Shown here: in pieces, positions 51,798 to 60,480 of the stretch
Position numbering within the stretch: position 1 is the stretch's first letter
Layout: each line of letters starts with the position of its first letter
Origin: Anaerolineae bacterium
Lineage (GTDB): Bacteria; Chloroflexota; Anaerolineae; Aggregatilineales; Phototrophicaceae
Length of the DNA stretch: 64,000 bases
Assembly: GCA_017303635.1 (NCBI GenBank)
Contig: JAFLCG010000013.1
Coordinates: forward strand, 119,001-183,000
Reading direction: 5' to 3'
Notes under the pieces: generated by a model
Database searches by the model: none
What the model saw: only the letters and a program-made list of their open reading frames with translations
Told to the model about the DNA's origin: nothing
Program-made: the position numbers and the translations under genes

Positions 51798-53138
51798 CTA
51801 ACGACCCTGGCGCATTCCGGGCAAGCCCGGAAATCCGGGGAACTTCCCTTTGCGAAGTTGCCCCATCATCTGCTGCATATCACGGAACTGTTTGAGAACC
51901 TCATTCACGTCCCGGACTTCCACGCCGCTCCCGCGTGCGATGCGTTTGCGGCGGCTGGCATTCAAAATGTTAGGATTTTCGCGTTCGGCTTTGGTCATCG
52001 AATTGATGATGGCTTCTACGCGCCCCATGCGCTTTTGCGCATCCTGGGGGTCAATCTGCCCACGGAGCTTATCCATGCCCGGCACCATGCCGAGTAGGTT
52101 GGTGATCGGCCCCATCTTCTTGAGCTTCTGAAGCTGTTCGAGGAAATCCTGCAAAGTGAACTGATTTTCCATCAGTTTCTTTTGCAGCTTCATCGCCTCG
52201 GCTTCGTCGAAAGCTTCCTCAGCTTTCTCAATCAGGCTCAGGACATCGCCCATCCCCAAAATGCGGGACGCAAGACGATCTGGATGGAAGACCTCAAAAC
52301 CGTCGATCTTCTCTCCGGTACCGAGGAATTTGATCGGCACGTTGGTGACGGCGCGCATAGAAATGGCAGCACCACCACGGGCATCACCATCAATTTTGGT
52401 AAGGATCAGACCCGTAATCCCCACGCGCTCGTTAAAGCCCTGGGCAACGTTGACGGCTTCCTGACCGACCATCGAATCTGCTACTAGCAGTACTTCCGCT
52501 GGATTGGTCAGCCGTTTGATTTCCGCCAACTCGTTCATCATGTCATCGTCGATCTGCAAACGACCGGCGGTATCAAAGATGACGACTGCCGCATTGGCTT
52601 TACGAGCAGCTTCCAGACCGTTCACGCAAATCTGAACTGGGCTGTTCTGGTCGCCTTCCTCGTAGTAGGGTGCGTTGATCTGCTTTGCCAGAGTCACCAA
52701 CTGGTCAACTGCTGCCGCACGGTAAGTGTCTGCCGCGACCAGGAACGGTTGGCGACCTTCTTTCCGCAAATGGACAGCTAATTTGGCAGCGGTAGTGGTT
52801 TTACCCGAACCCTGCAACCCAACCAACATGATGATGTGCGGTTTCTGATTACTCCCAAAGTTCAGCTTTCCCGGCTCGCCTAGGGTCGTGATAAGTTCTT
52901 CGTGAACAATCTTGACGACCTGCTGGCTAGGTTTGAGTGCTTTGGAGACTTCCACACCAACGGCACGTTCCTTGACCCGCCGCACAAAGTCCTTAACGAC
53001 CGGCAGGGCAACATCGGCTTCCAGCAGCGCCATACGGACTTCGCGCATCACGTTGTCAACGTCTTTTTCCGTTAACTTGCCGATACGTCCGAGGCTATCC
53101 AGAATGCCCTGTAAACGTTCGCTCAGGCTTTCAAACAT
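51798..53138 (-). CDS. ffh: Signal recognition particle protein Ffh
   Basis: Ffh binds signal sequences and 4.5S RNA and delivers ribosomes to FtsY. The protein is 446 aa. The N domain is followed by the GTPase domain (GLQGSGKTTTAAKLA, DTAGRLQIDD, TKIDGDARGG). The M domain is Met-rich (MPGMDKLRGQIDPQDAQKRM, RRKRIARGSG, FRDMQQMMGQLRKG). It is the first gene of the ffh-rpsP-khpA-rimM unit. Confidence 0.97.
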   Translation of the reverse strand: MFESLSERLQGILDSLGRIGKLTEKDVDNVMREVRMALLEADVALPVVKDFVRRVKERAVGVEVSKALKPSQQVVKIVHEELITTLGEPGKLNFGSNQKPHIIMLVGLQGSGKTTTAAKLAVHLRKEGRQPFLVAADTYRAAAVDQLVTLAKQINAPYYEEGDQNSPVQICVNGLEAARKANAAVVIFDTAGRLQIDDDMMNELAEIKRLTNPAEVLLVADSMVGQEAVNVAQGFNERVGITGLILTKIDGDARGGAAISMRAVTNVPIKFLGTGEKIDGFEVFHPDRLASRILGMGDVLSLIEKAEEAFDEAEAMKLQKKLMENQFTLQDFLEQLQKLKKMGPITNLLGMVPGMDKLRGQIDPQDAQKRMGRVEAIINSMTKAERENPNILNASRRKRIARGSGVEVRDVNEVLKQFRDMQQMMGQLRKGKFPGFPGLPGMRQGR

Positions 53139-53193
53139 GCGGGTCAGGCTCCTCTAGGCAGAATAGGCATTCTAGTGGAGGGGGTTGGCATAG

Positions 53194-53694
53194 TCAAGGT
53201 TGCCGGGGCAGCAGATCGAAGTACCCACGATTGTGATAAACCAGCGGTAGCCCATCATTTTGACCAGTTGCCACCACTCGCCCAAACACGATAGACGTGT
53301 TGCTACCGACATCTTCGATGCGTTCCAGGCGGCAATCCATCCACGCAGCCGCCTGAGCAATCAAGGGTGAACCGGTTTCGGCAGTCATGAGGGGGACGTT
53401 ATGAAAACGGTCAGCACCTTCCGGCAATGGGGTGAAGCCGGCGAATTGAGCCGAAAGGTCAGCTTGATCCGCCCGTAGCACAGAGACTCCAAAATGACCC
53501 GCTTTCTGAATGAGTTGATACGTCTGAATATGCTGTTGTAAGCAGACGAGGATGATGGGTGGGTCAAGGGTAACAGAGGTAAATGAACTGGCGGTCAGGC
53601 CACCCCGTTGACCTTCATACGCACACGTCACCACGGTCACGCCGCTTGCCCACTGCCGCATCGATTTCTTGAGTTCATCAAGGGTCACAGCCAT
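53194..53694 (-). CDS. Flavin reductase-like (HpaC/split-barrel) FMN-binding protein
   Basis: This is about 166 aa from ATG 53694 (an earlier in-frame ATG is at 53706). The split-barrel flavin reductase domain is clear: GVTVVTCAYEGQRGGLTASSF, SVTLDPPIILVCLQ, KAGHFGVSVLRADQADLSAQF and the C-terminal GRVVATGQNDGLPLVYHNRGYFDL. Relatives reduce FMN for a partner mono-oxygenase, but no partner gene is adjacent. It stands 55 bases upstream of ffh on the same strand. Confidence 0.9.
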   Translation of the reverse strand: MAVTLDELKKSMRQWASGVTVVTCAYEGQRGGLTASSFTSVTLDPPIILVCLQQHIQTYQLIQKAGHFGVSVLRADQADLSAQFAGFTPLPEGADRFHNVPLMTAETGSPLIAQAAAWMDCRLERIEDVGSNTSIVFGRVVATGQNDGLPLVYHNRGYFDLLPRQP

Positions 53695-53788
53695 TATTGA
53701 ATCCACTGGGTAGATTGGTTATTAATCGCCATTATAGTGGATTGAGTGCGCGGACATACTGGACAAATGTGCAGGCTTCATCAAACGC

Positions 53789-54703
53789 TCAGGCTTGCCG
53801 TAGGAGCGACCACATAGCTGGAACATAATCGGTCAACCTATGAATCGAATTCGAGATTGTGTGGCGTGCGTTACCGATCAACACGGTTGCAATGTCGTTT
53901 TCGGTGTGGTTGCGCGTGCTCAAGTCTTCCAGATTGCCATGATCGCTGGTCAGTATGACGATACCCTCATCATCATCCCATTCATCCAGCACACCCGCCA
54001 TCACGCCATCAAACGCTTCCAGAATTTCTACCCCCCGCGCCAGCGGCCCTCGATGCCCCACGTGGTCCGTCATCCAGTGGGAGTGCATGGCGAAGTCATA
54101 GTTGCGGGAGAGCGAAACCAAATGGCGACCGGCTTCAAAAGGGGTATAGACGGGTGTATCGTTTAACTTGAGATAGGTGTGCCACGCTTGCCCCGTCCAC
54201 TCCGGGGTGAGCGCCCGTCCAGCCTTAAGGTCATCCAGAGTCATGAGTTCTTGTCCACCGGCGTAGGCGGCCTGCTGGATGCTGGAGCGCAGTGTTTTGC
54301 CCCGCGCAATATCGTGATGGAGTCCAGGTGGATAGGCATCAAGGAGCGCAGCTTTGCCCCCTTGATCCCGTATTTGCTTGAAAAAACTGGCTTCATTGAC
54401 GTAATGCCGTACCCGGTCATCTGGCTTGGGGCCGTAATGCTCACCGATGAGCTGTGGCACATTTAGCCCGGTTAGGATGGCAGCCTGACCGGTGGCACTC
54501 TGTGGACGACCAGCTACACCCAGGCGTGGATCGGTGGGGATGAAGCTTGCGCGGGCGCTCTCCTGTCTGCCAGTCGAGGCCAGCCATCGCTGCCCATTCG
54601 CCAGTGCCGAGAGAGTGGGGAGGTTTGCTGCCGCCAATGGATTATGAATGGGATCGTTCGACCCCAATCCAACCCCATCAAGAAAAATCATCAAAATGTG
54701 CAT
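53789..54703 (-). CDS. Alkaline-phosphatase-superfamily metalloenzyme (phosphoglycerate/phosphopentomutase-like)
   Basis: This is a 304 aa protein. The metal-binding start is IFLDGVGLGSND, the nucleophile region is AGRPQSATGQAAILTG (Ser or Thr), and later metal ligands are in HSHWMTDHVGHRG and VILTSDHGNLED. These match the iPGM/phosphopentomutase clan but the protein is shorter than true iPGM (about 510 aa), so the substrate is uncertain. It starts six bases after the thioredoxin-like gene, hence one operon. Confidence 0.85.
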   Translation of the reverse strand: MHILMIFLDGVGLGSNDPIHNPLAAANLPTLSALANGQRWLASTGRQESARASFIPTDPRLGVAGRPQSATGQAAILTGLNVPQLIGEHYGPKPDDRVRHYVNEASFFKQIRDQGGKAALLDAYPPGLHHDIARGKTLRSSIQQAAYAGGQELMTLDDLKAGRALTPEWTGQAWHTYLKLNDTPVYTPFEAGRHLVSLSRNYDFAMHSHWMTDHVGHRGPLARGVEILEAFDGVMAGVLDEWDDDEGIVILTSDHGNLEDLSTRNHTENDIATVLIGNARHTISNSIHRLTDYVPAMWSLLRQA

Positions 54704-54709
54704 AAAGGC

Positions 54710-55210
54710 TCACTGCGTGCTTATGGGTTTGCCCGCTGCTGCACTCAACTGCTCATCTGCGGGGACTCCATTTCCACGCCAGACTTCTGCTCCACTGGCA
54801 TCCAGCAGGACGAACTGCGGTGTCGAGCGGAAGCCAATCTGATCTGCCAACGCGCTGCCAACTTCAGATTGAATATCAAGTCGCAAAACGGTGAAGTCGC
54901 TCTCTATTTGCTTGGTTAACCCATCCACGATGGGCTTGATGCGGAGGCAGGCCAGTCAGTAATTGCTGTAGAACTCAATTAGGACGGGTTTACCTGCTGC
55001 TAGTTGGGTACGGGCTTCTTCAAGCGAGGAGACACTACTTCCGCCGGGGCGCAACGCTGACCAGATGACTCCGGTAAGGATGCTGATGACCAGCACGATC
55101 CCCATGATTTGACCCCAGGCCGTGCGCCGCCAGCGCATGAGGCCGATGAGGACCAGTAGACCAAAAACGATCATCACGACGAAGGAAAATTGGTTGAAGA
55201 AAGCAAACAT
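54710..55210 (-). CDS. Membrane-anchored thioredoxin-like protein, probable selenoprotein (UxxC, in-frame TGA)
   Basis: One continuous frame of 166 codons is interrupted by a single TGA at 54958-54956 (codon 85). N-terminal residues form two membrane helices (about 5-25 and 34-55), then an extracytoplasmic thioredoxin domain begins with KPVLIEFYSNY. The next residues are [UGA]-Leu-Ala-Cys88, followed by LRIKPIVDGL, the strand VLRLDIQS and the cis-Pro loop RSTPQFVLLD (Pro131). In thioredoxins a Cys stands exactly at the TGA position (CxxC). TGC to TGA therefore gives Sec-x-x-Cys. A hairpin 27 nt after the TGA fits a bacterial SECIS. UGA is an ordinary stop in neighbouring genes, so the code is not reassigned. 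Alternatives are a nonsense mutation or a sequencing error. Confidence 0.75.
54918..54936 (-). promoter_or_regulatory. Putative bacterial SECIS element
   Basis: On the minus strand (RNA sense) AGCCCAUC pairs with GAUGGGUU (8 bp with one G-U) around a GUG loop. The first loop G is separated from the UGA by 27 nt. Known bacterial SECIS rules ask for a stem-loop shortly after UGA, a small apical loop with G among its first two bases, and a UGA-to-loop distance of about 16-37 nt. All are met. The element lies within the coding frame, as expected. Confidence 0.6.
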
Positions 55211-55218
55211 GCAGGTTT

Positions 55219-55863
55219 CTAATCTTCCTCAATGAATGGGTTGGTGCGGCGTTCCCGCCCGATGGTGGTTGCCTCACCATGCCCGGAGAGTATCCGTGTC
55301 TCATCCGGGAGGGTGAGCAATTGCTCACGGATCGATTGCATTAATCGGGCATGGTCGCCACCGGGCAAGTCTGTCCGCCCGATACTGCCCGCAAACAGCG
55401 CGTCCCCGCTGAAAACCAGGTTGGCATCCGGCAGGTAGAATGCCAGATGTCCCGGTGCGTGACCAGGTGTATACCGCGTTTCCAACACGATGTTGCCCAA
55501 CTGGAGAATCTCCGGCTGGGTTTTCAGAAGTCGGTCGGGGTGGGCGGGTTCAGGAAATACACCCATGCCGAATAAGTAACCTTGTTGGGGTAGTCTTTCC
55601 AGCATGGGAACTGCTTCTTCGCAAATCCAGAAGGGCGCTCCGCTGATAGCCTTCAGTTCTTTGCTCGCCAGAACATGATCAAAATGGGCATGTGTAGCCA
55701 GGATGTGAGTGATTATCCAGCCTGCATCCGTAGCGGTTTTGGCAATGAGGGGCGCCTGATCGACCGGGTCAATGACAATTGCAGTTCTCGCTTCAGCGTC
55801 CGCCAGCAGATAACAATTGGTGACTGCCATGCCCAAGGTCAGAATGCGGATTTCAAGCTTCAT
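55219..55863 (-). CDS. Metallo-beta-lactamase-fold hydrolase (glyoxalase II-like)
   Basis: This is a 214 aa protein with the glyoxalase II-type short form: THAHFDHVLA metal motif, YTPGHAPGHLAFY, FSGDALFAGSIGRTDLPGG and ILSGHGEATTIG. Such enzymes cleave hydroxyacylglutathione or other thioesters. The start overlaps the murJ stop (ATGA), and the thioredoxin-like gene follows by eight bases, so a redox or thiol-linked role is plausible but not shown. Confidence 0.9.
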   Translation of the reverse strand: MKLEIRILTLGMAVTNCYLLADAEARTAIVIDPVDQAPLIAKTATDAGWIITHILATHAHFDHVLASKELKAISGAPFWICEEAVPMLERLPQQGYLFGMGVFPEPAHPDRLLKTQPEILQLGNIVLETRYTPGHAPGHLAFYLPDANLVFSGDALFAGSIGRTDLPGGDHARLMQSIREQLLTLPDETRILSGHGEATTIGRERRTNPFIEED

Positions 55864-57536
55864 GCTGCCACCTTTGCGGGTAGACGACTCCGTAACCCGG
55901 CGATGATCTGCTGAAGTTCATCCATCCGCAAAAACCATGCTGTAATCACAAAAGCTATTCCACCCAGCGCCACTTGTACCCCCAGCCCGATGATGGTCAT
56001 CAAGGTACCTTGTTCGTGCAGACCGAGTGCCCCCCAGACCGCTTGCACGATCACGACGATCAACCCCATGACCAGGCTGCCAGCCAGCGCCTTGCCCGTC
56101 GTCCGACCGAGCTCGGTAGTATTGATGCCTCCCCAGCGACGGCGTAGCAGAAACAGGAGCAGGATGATCTCGAATGTCACGCCAAGTGTATTACCCAACG
56201 CTAACCCGCCGACGTTGATGGGGTCGGGGTTTTCTGCGGTCAGTACCCCGGTGAAGATCAGCGACGTGATGATGTTGACTACCGAGCCACCAAAGGCGAT
56301 GAAGAAAGGTGTCAGGGTGTCTTTGTCGGCGAAGAAACTGCGAGCGGCGACTTCCAATATGGAATGGACGATGACGCCGAGCGCGTAGAAACGCAATGCA
56401 CTGTATACCAGCGCGGTCGATTCCGCCGTGAACGCGCCGCGCTCAAGCAGACTGACAGCATCCGTTCCACACAAGATGAGGAGTACTGCCGAGGGGATAG
56501 TAAGGGTTAGAATATAGCGTAGTGCCCCGGACATGGCATTGCGTTTGCCTTCGGCGTCTTGTGCTTCGCTGAGTGCCGCCAGCGTTGGGAAGATCACCGT
56601 TCCAATAGCTGTTCCAATCAAGGTTTGCGGGATCTGCATGATGCGCCAGGCCCACGACTGCGCGGAAATAGCTCCCTCACCCAGTCGAGAGGCGATATTG
56701 GTAGTCAGTACATAGGTTGTGATCTGGAATAAACCTAAATCAGCGATACGCGGCAGCATCAGCAGAACCAACCGTCGTAAGGTTGGGTCTGCCCAGCCGA
56801 GCGCGAATCGCCATTTGACCGGGTAACGGAACAGCGCGGGGAGTTGTACGATGAGATGCAATGCTGCGCCCAAGACTGTGCCGTAAGCCAACCCCATAAT
56901 GCCAAATGGCCTGACCAGAAACATGGCCCCGATCAGGATGCCGATGTCGTACATGGCGGGGGCAATCGCCGGGGTCAGAAAATGATTGTAGCTATTAAGG
57001 ATGCCCATCAGGATGCCGCTGACCGAAAAAATCAACGTCCCGATGAGCAGGACGCGCATCATGCCAGCAGCTTGATCGACCGTTTCAGCCTCCATGCCCG
57101 GCGCGACCAGTGTGCCGATAAACCAGGGTGCCAGCACAAATGCGAGCAGGCTAGCAACCAAGGTCAGTAGAAATGCGCTATTGATGACATGGCTGGCCAG
57201 CTTCCAGGCACCGCTTTCATCGTTCTTAGAGAGTAAGCTGCTGAAGAGGGGGATGAAGGCTTGTGCCAGCACACCCCCGGCGATCAGCGTGAAGATTGTC
57301 TCTGGGATGACGTTGGCCGTCACATAGCTATCCATCTCTGCGCCAGTGCCAAAAACCTGGCTTAAGATAACGGTCTGCACCAGGCTGATGATTTTCGCCA
57401 CGCCAAAGGCGATCATTACCACAAGCGCCGACCGTGCCAACCGCTGATTGCGTGATGCGATATCCTGCTTTTCTGGTAGGGTAGTTGCAGTCAATGCCGA
57501 TTCCTGTCTGGGTGAAGGGCTGACCTGATAGGTCAC
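55860..57536 (-). CDS. murJ: Lipid II flippase MurJ (MviN family)
   Basis: This is a 558 aa integral membrane protein with about 14 hydrophobic helices. MviN landmarks are visible: VVMIAFGVAKIISLVQTVILSQVFG (about 35-60), YVTANVIPETIFTLIAGGVLAQAFIPL, and SILMGILNS-like GILMGILNSYNHFL. It exports lipid II for peptidoglycan. The first codon is GTG 57536, and a TTG at 57494 with CAGGA before it is an alternative. It agrees with ftsW and the PBP-like gene in showing that the cell makes peptidoglycan. Confidence 0.93.
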   Translation of the reverse strand: MTYQVSPSPRQESALTATTLPEKQDIASRNQRLARSALVVMIAFGVAKIISLVQTVILSQVFGTGAEMDSYVTANVIPETIFTLIAGGVLAQAFIPLFSSLLSKNDESGAWKLASHVINSAFLLTLVASLLAFVLAPWFIGTLVAPGMEAETVDQAAGMMRVLLIGTLIFSVSGILMGILNSYNHFLTPAIAPAMYDIGILIGAMFLVRPFGIMGLAYGTVLGAALHLIVQLPALFRYPVKWRFALGWADPTLRRLVLLMLPRIADLGLFQITTYVLTTNIASRLGEGAISAQSWAWRIMQIPQTLIGTAIGTVIFPTLAALSEAQDAEGKRNAMSGALRYILTLTIPSAVLLILCGTDAVSLLERGAFTAESTALVYSALRFYALGVIVHSILEVAARSFFADKDTLTPFFIAFGGSVVNIITSLIFTGVLTAENPDPINVGGLALGNTLGVTFEIILLLFLLRRRWGGINTTELGRTTGKALAGSLVMGLIVVIVQAVWGALGLHEQGTLMTIIGLGVQVALGGIAFVITAWFLRMDELQQIIAGLRSRLPAKVAA

Positions 57537-57545
57537 CTAATGATG

Positions 57546-59201
57546 TTAGGCCGGTAGCGACTCTAGGGCCTCACGCGCAGCCGTATAACGACTATTGTGA
57601 CCAAGTGCCCGTTGGAACGCAGCCCGCGCACCATTGACATTGCCCTGTGCTTCAAACACCCGGCCTTGCCAGTAGTGCATTTCCTCGACATATTCGCCGC
57701 TGTTACTCAGGTTAGCTTCTGCCAGCGAGAGCACTTCATCATAGCGCCCTACATTGTAATAGGCCTCAAAGGGCGCAAACTGATACCAGGTCATGCGCCA
57801 GGGCAGGGGTGGGTTTTGACGGCGGGATTGGTCAAACGCAGTCGCAGCCTCTTCGTAACGTCCCAGTCGAGTGAGCGCTGTCCCGAGATTGAACCATGAC
57901 ACGGCATTCTGTCGATTGATTTGCAGCTCAGCCTGTGCAGTTTCCGCGGCAATTTCAGCTGCCTGATTAGGGTCGGCCAAATCACCTAGAATAGCCCGTA
58001 CCAGGGACTCGTCAGCGGCAGTGTAGACTGCAATGAAGGTGCGGTTGAAGTAAGCCCAGTTGGCGTCAAAATCGCTATAGCTGATGGGTAGTCCATTGCC
58101 GTTTTCGCCGGGCCCAAGCCAGCTATCGTAGAACAGGAAGACGCCGCGTGTATCATCATAGCCAACCAGTGTTTTGTAGTGTCCTAACCAGTCGGAACCT
58201 TCGTACAGGTAACCGGACTCTACAACGACCGGGATTTGATTAGCGATGAATTGCTTGAGCACGGTCATGTTCCCGCCGATGCGAGTCAGGGCCTGGAAAC
58301 CAGTTTGTTCCCGCACGAAGGCTACCAACTCCCAGGGATTTACATTTTTGTCTTCAGTGCTGGGCCGAACGTAAGCCTGCGCGACTTCTTGCCCACTTGA
58401 CCAACCATAAAAACTGAGGGCCATGGTGATATTGGCCGGACCGCAGTTATTCCAGGTTTGTTTGACTGGCTTGATGCCACCAAGCGACGCAAAGACGGGT
58501 AATTGTAGCGCCGGATTACCTGCCAGTGTTTGACCAGGTATGCTGGTGGGATTTTGGACGGCGGGCTGGAGGGTAGGTTGGGTGGTTGCAGGAAGCGTGG
58601 GTTCCAGCGTAGCGGTGGCGGTCGGTGGTGGCGGAGTTGCACTGGGCAAAACGATTTGCCCTTCCGCTTGCGAAACCGTTGCTTCAATGATCGGAGCAGT
58701 GGCGGTAGCCAGACCAAAAGAACCAGAGAGAAGGGCGTCAGCGGAGATAGCGCTGTCTCCACTGGACGGGGTTGGCAGGGCGGCATCTGGAGGTGGTAAA
58801 GGTGGATCGAACGCACTCATGAAGGGCAGTACGTTCTTAGCAACTTCACGTTGTCCGGGTGCTAGTTGGGAGCGATAGACGGCGATAAAGGCAATGCTCC
58901 CTACAATCCATCCTAACACCAACAATGTTAGTAAAATGGGCGCCGTTCGCCGTAGGAGCAGTTTGCGGGCCAGGACGCTTCCAATAGCGATAACAAAAGT
59001 TGCGATGAGCGCAAAGCGCAGTCCACCTTCGAATAGATTCGCAAGTGATCCCCGATTGGGCAAATAGACGAGCGCACCACCGATGCCCAAAATGAGCAGT
59101 GTGAACACTGCTAGGACAAGGGTCATCAGTGCGCGTGGCGGTGGAGGGAGCACATCTGCGTCAGGGATGTGGTTGAATTCAAGTTGATCCTGCTGCGTCA
59201 T
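57546..59201 (-). CDS. Membrane protein with C39-like peptidase domain and TPR repeats
   Basis: This is 551 aa. Three transmembrane segments lie at about 24-48, 60-80 and 85-110. A Pro/Thr/Ser linker spans about 130-230. A C39-like papain-fold domain follows (about 245-400) with the catalytic Cys in WNNCGPANITMAL and the His in WLGHYKTLVGYD. At the C-terminus are three TPR-like repeats (AVSWFNLGTALTRLGRYEEA, AYYNVGRYDEVLSLAEANL, GRVFEAQGNVNGARAAFQRAL). The C39_2 group includes bacteriocin-leader peptidases and many uncharacterised proteins. The TPRs suggest it acts on a bound partner. Confidence 0.85.
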   Translation of the reverse strand: MTQQDQLEFNHIPDADVLPPPPRALMTLVLAVFTLLILGIGGALVYLPNRGSLANLFEGGLRFALIATFVIAIGSVLARKLLLRRTAPILLTLLVLGWIVGSIAFIAVYRSQLAPGQREVAKNVLPFMSAFDPPLPPPDAALPTPSSGDSAISADALLSGSFGLATATAPIIEATVSQAEGQIVLPSATPPPPTATATLEPTLPATTQPTLQPAVQNPTSIPGQTLAGNPALQLPVFASLGGIKPVKQTWNNCGPANITMALSFYGWSSGQEVAQAYVRPSTEDKNVNPWELVAFVREQTGFQALTRIGGNMTVLKQFIANQIPVVVESGYLYEGSDWLGHYKTLVGYDDTRGVFLFYDSWLGPGENGNGLPISYSDFDANWAYFNRTFIAVYTAADESLVRAILGDLADPNQAAEIAAETAQAELQINRQNAVSWFNLGTALTRLGRYEEAATAFDQSRRQNPPLPWRMTWYQFAPFEAYYNVGRYDEVLSLAEANLSNSGEYVEEMHYWQGRVFEAQGNVNGARAAFQRALGHNSRYTAAREALESLPA

Positions 59202-59421
59202 GGATGCAGTACTCCAATAACGATTGGCGTCTTAACCATGAGTGGCTATGACCCAGCGTATACTACAGATACACTATCCTAACGTCAAGTTGGGCGACTA
59301 TTGCCACCGTCTGCCCTACGCCACTCCAGCGATTTGGTCGATTGTTGTGTATAACAGGCAAATGTAAGGCTAAATGCCGTACACTTCAGCGTTATATCAC
59401 CTCTGTTGTCAAGGAATTTCT

Positions 59422-60480
59422 ATGCGGCAGTTTCGCAATCGAATCTTGCTCGGCTTTGCCCTGATTTTCATCATTTACGTAGTACTTGGCGCTCTTGCGA
59501 GTACTCAGGATATAGCGAGTGCCCTAAGCAACTTTCCCTGGGTTTTGCTTGTTCCGGTAATTCTACTTAAGTTTTGTGCGTGGTTCCTGCGTTTTTGGCG
59601 TTGGCATTATTACTTGCATGTGATCGGTGCGGCAGGAAAGATCAGCTTTTTCGACAGCGCCATTTTGTTTGTTTCTGGATTTGCGATGGCGGTCAGCCCC
59701 GGCAAATTGGCGGAGGTGCTAAAGGCGGTCATTATCAAGCTTAAGACCGGAACCTCTATTGCCCGTGGCGCACCAGTTGTTTTTGCAGAGCGTATTGTAG
59801 ATGGTGTTGCTGTTCTGATCATGTCGGTGTTGGCTTTCATCATCGCTGCTGGTGCAATTGATGTGGGCGGCTATGCTGCATTGATCTGGTTGTCGGCAGC
59901 TCTGCTGACCTTCGGTCTGATCGCAGTTCAGATTCGTCCGCTGGCGTACTGGTGCTTGTCAGTACTTGGTAAATTGCCTTTGCTCCGGCGAGCACAAGCT
60001 CCCTTGACTGAATTCTACGAGAGCAGTCGGGAAGTGCTTCATTTTCGTCACATTATTCTGCCGACTGCTCTCGGCATGATGGCTCACTTAACTGATGCCC
60101 TCGGGTTTGCTATCATCCTGTCCGGCTTTGGGTTGGCAATAACCCCTGAACTGATTTTGCAGTCCATCTTTATCACAGGGCTGACAGCAGCCGTCGGGGC
60201 GCTTTCTGGTGTGCCGAACGGTGCCGGTGTGACCGAAGTTTCCAGCAGTGGGATGATTATGGCGATTATTGCGCCATTTCATCCGGTGATCACTACGGCG
60301 GTCGCCCTGGCGGTAGCTCTGACCGATGGCTTCTTCCATAAGTGGATGCGGGTCGTAGTTGGAACCCTCGTTGCCATCATCTTCCGTAAACGGCTTTTCC
60401 CCACTGAGATCGAGGGTGTACTTAACGAACTGCGTCCGATGCAACCCAGCCCTCAGCAACCGGAGGTGAACCCAGCATGA
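59422..60480 (+). CDS. Lysylphosphatidylglycerol synthase TM-like (UPF0104/YbhN) membrane protein
   Basis: This is 352 aa from ATG 59422 (AAGGA, seven bases upstream). Eight or so membrane helices carry the conserved pattern of the flippase-like domain: WRWHYYLHVIG, FVSGFAMAVSPGKLAEVLKAVIIK (Gly-Lys in AVSPGKLAE), FAERIVDGVAVL and GVPNGAGVTEVSSSGMI. Related proteins move aminoacylated or glycosylated lipids across the membrane. It ends with an ATGA overlap on the PHP gene. Confidence 0.88.
   Translation: MRQFRNRILLGFALIFIIYVVLGALASTQDIASALSNFPWVLLVPVILLKFCAWFLRFWRWHYYLHVIGAAGKISFFDSAILFVSGFAMAVSPGKLAEVLKAVIIKLKTGTSIARGAPVVFAERIVDGVAVLIMSVLAFIIAAGAIDVGGYAALIWLSAALLTFGLIAVQIRPLAYWCLSVLGKLPLLRRAQAPLTEFYESSREVLHFRHIILPTALGMMAHLTDALGFAIILSGFGLAITPELILQSIFITGLTAAVGALSGVPNGAGVTEVSSSGMIMAIIAPFHPVITTAVALAVALTDGFFHKWMRVVVGTLVAIIFRKRLFPTEIEGVLNELRPMQPSPQQPEVNPA

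Noticed and set aside
54710..55210. Two separate small genes or a frameshifted pseudogene at the thioredoxin locus.
   Set aside because: The frame is unchanged across the stop, the sequence is of normal quality on both sides, and the stop falls on the Cys codon. Sec recoding is the simpler reading, though a nonsense mutation remains possible.
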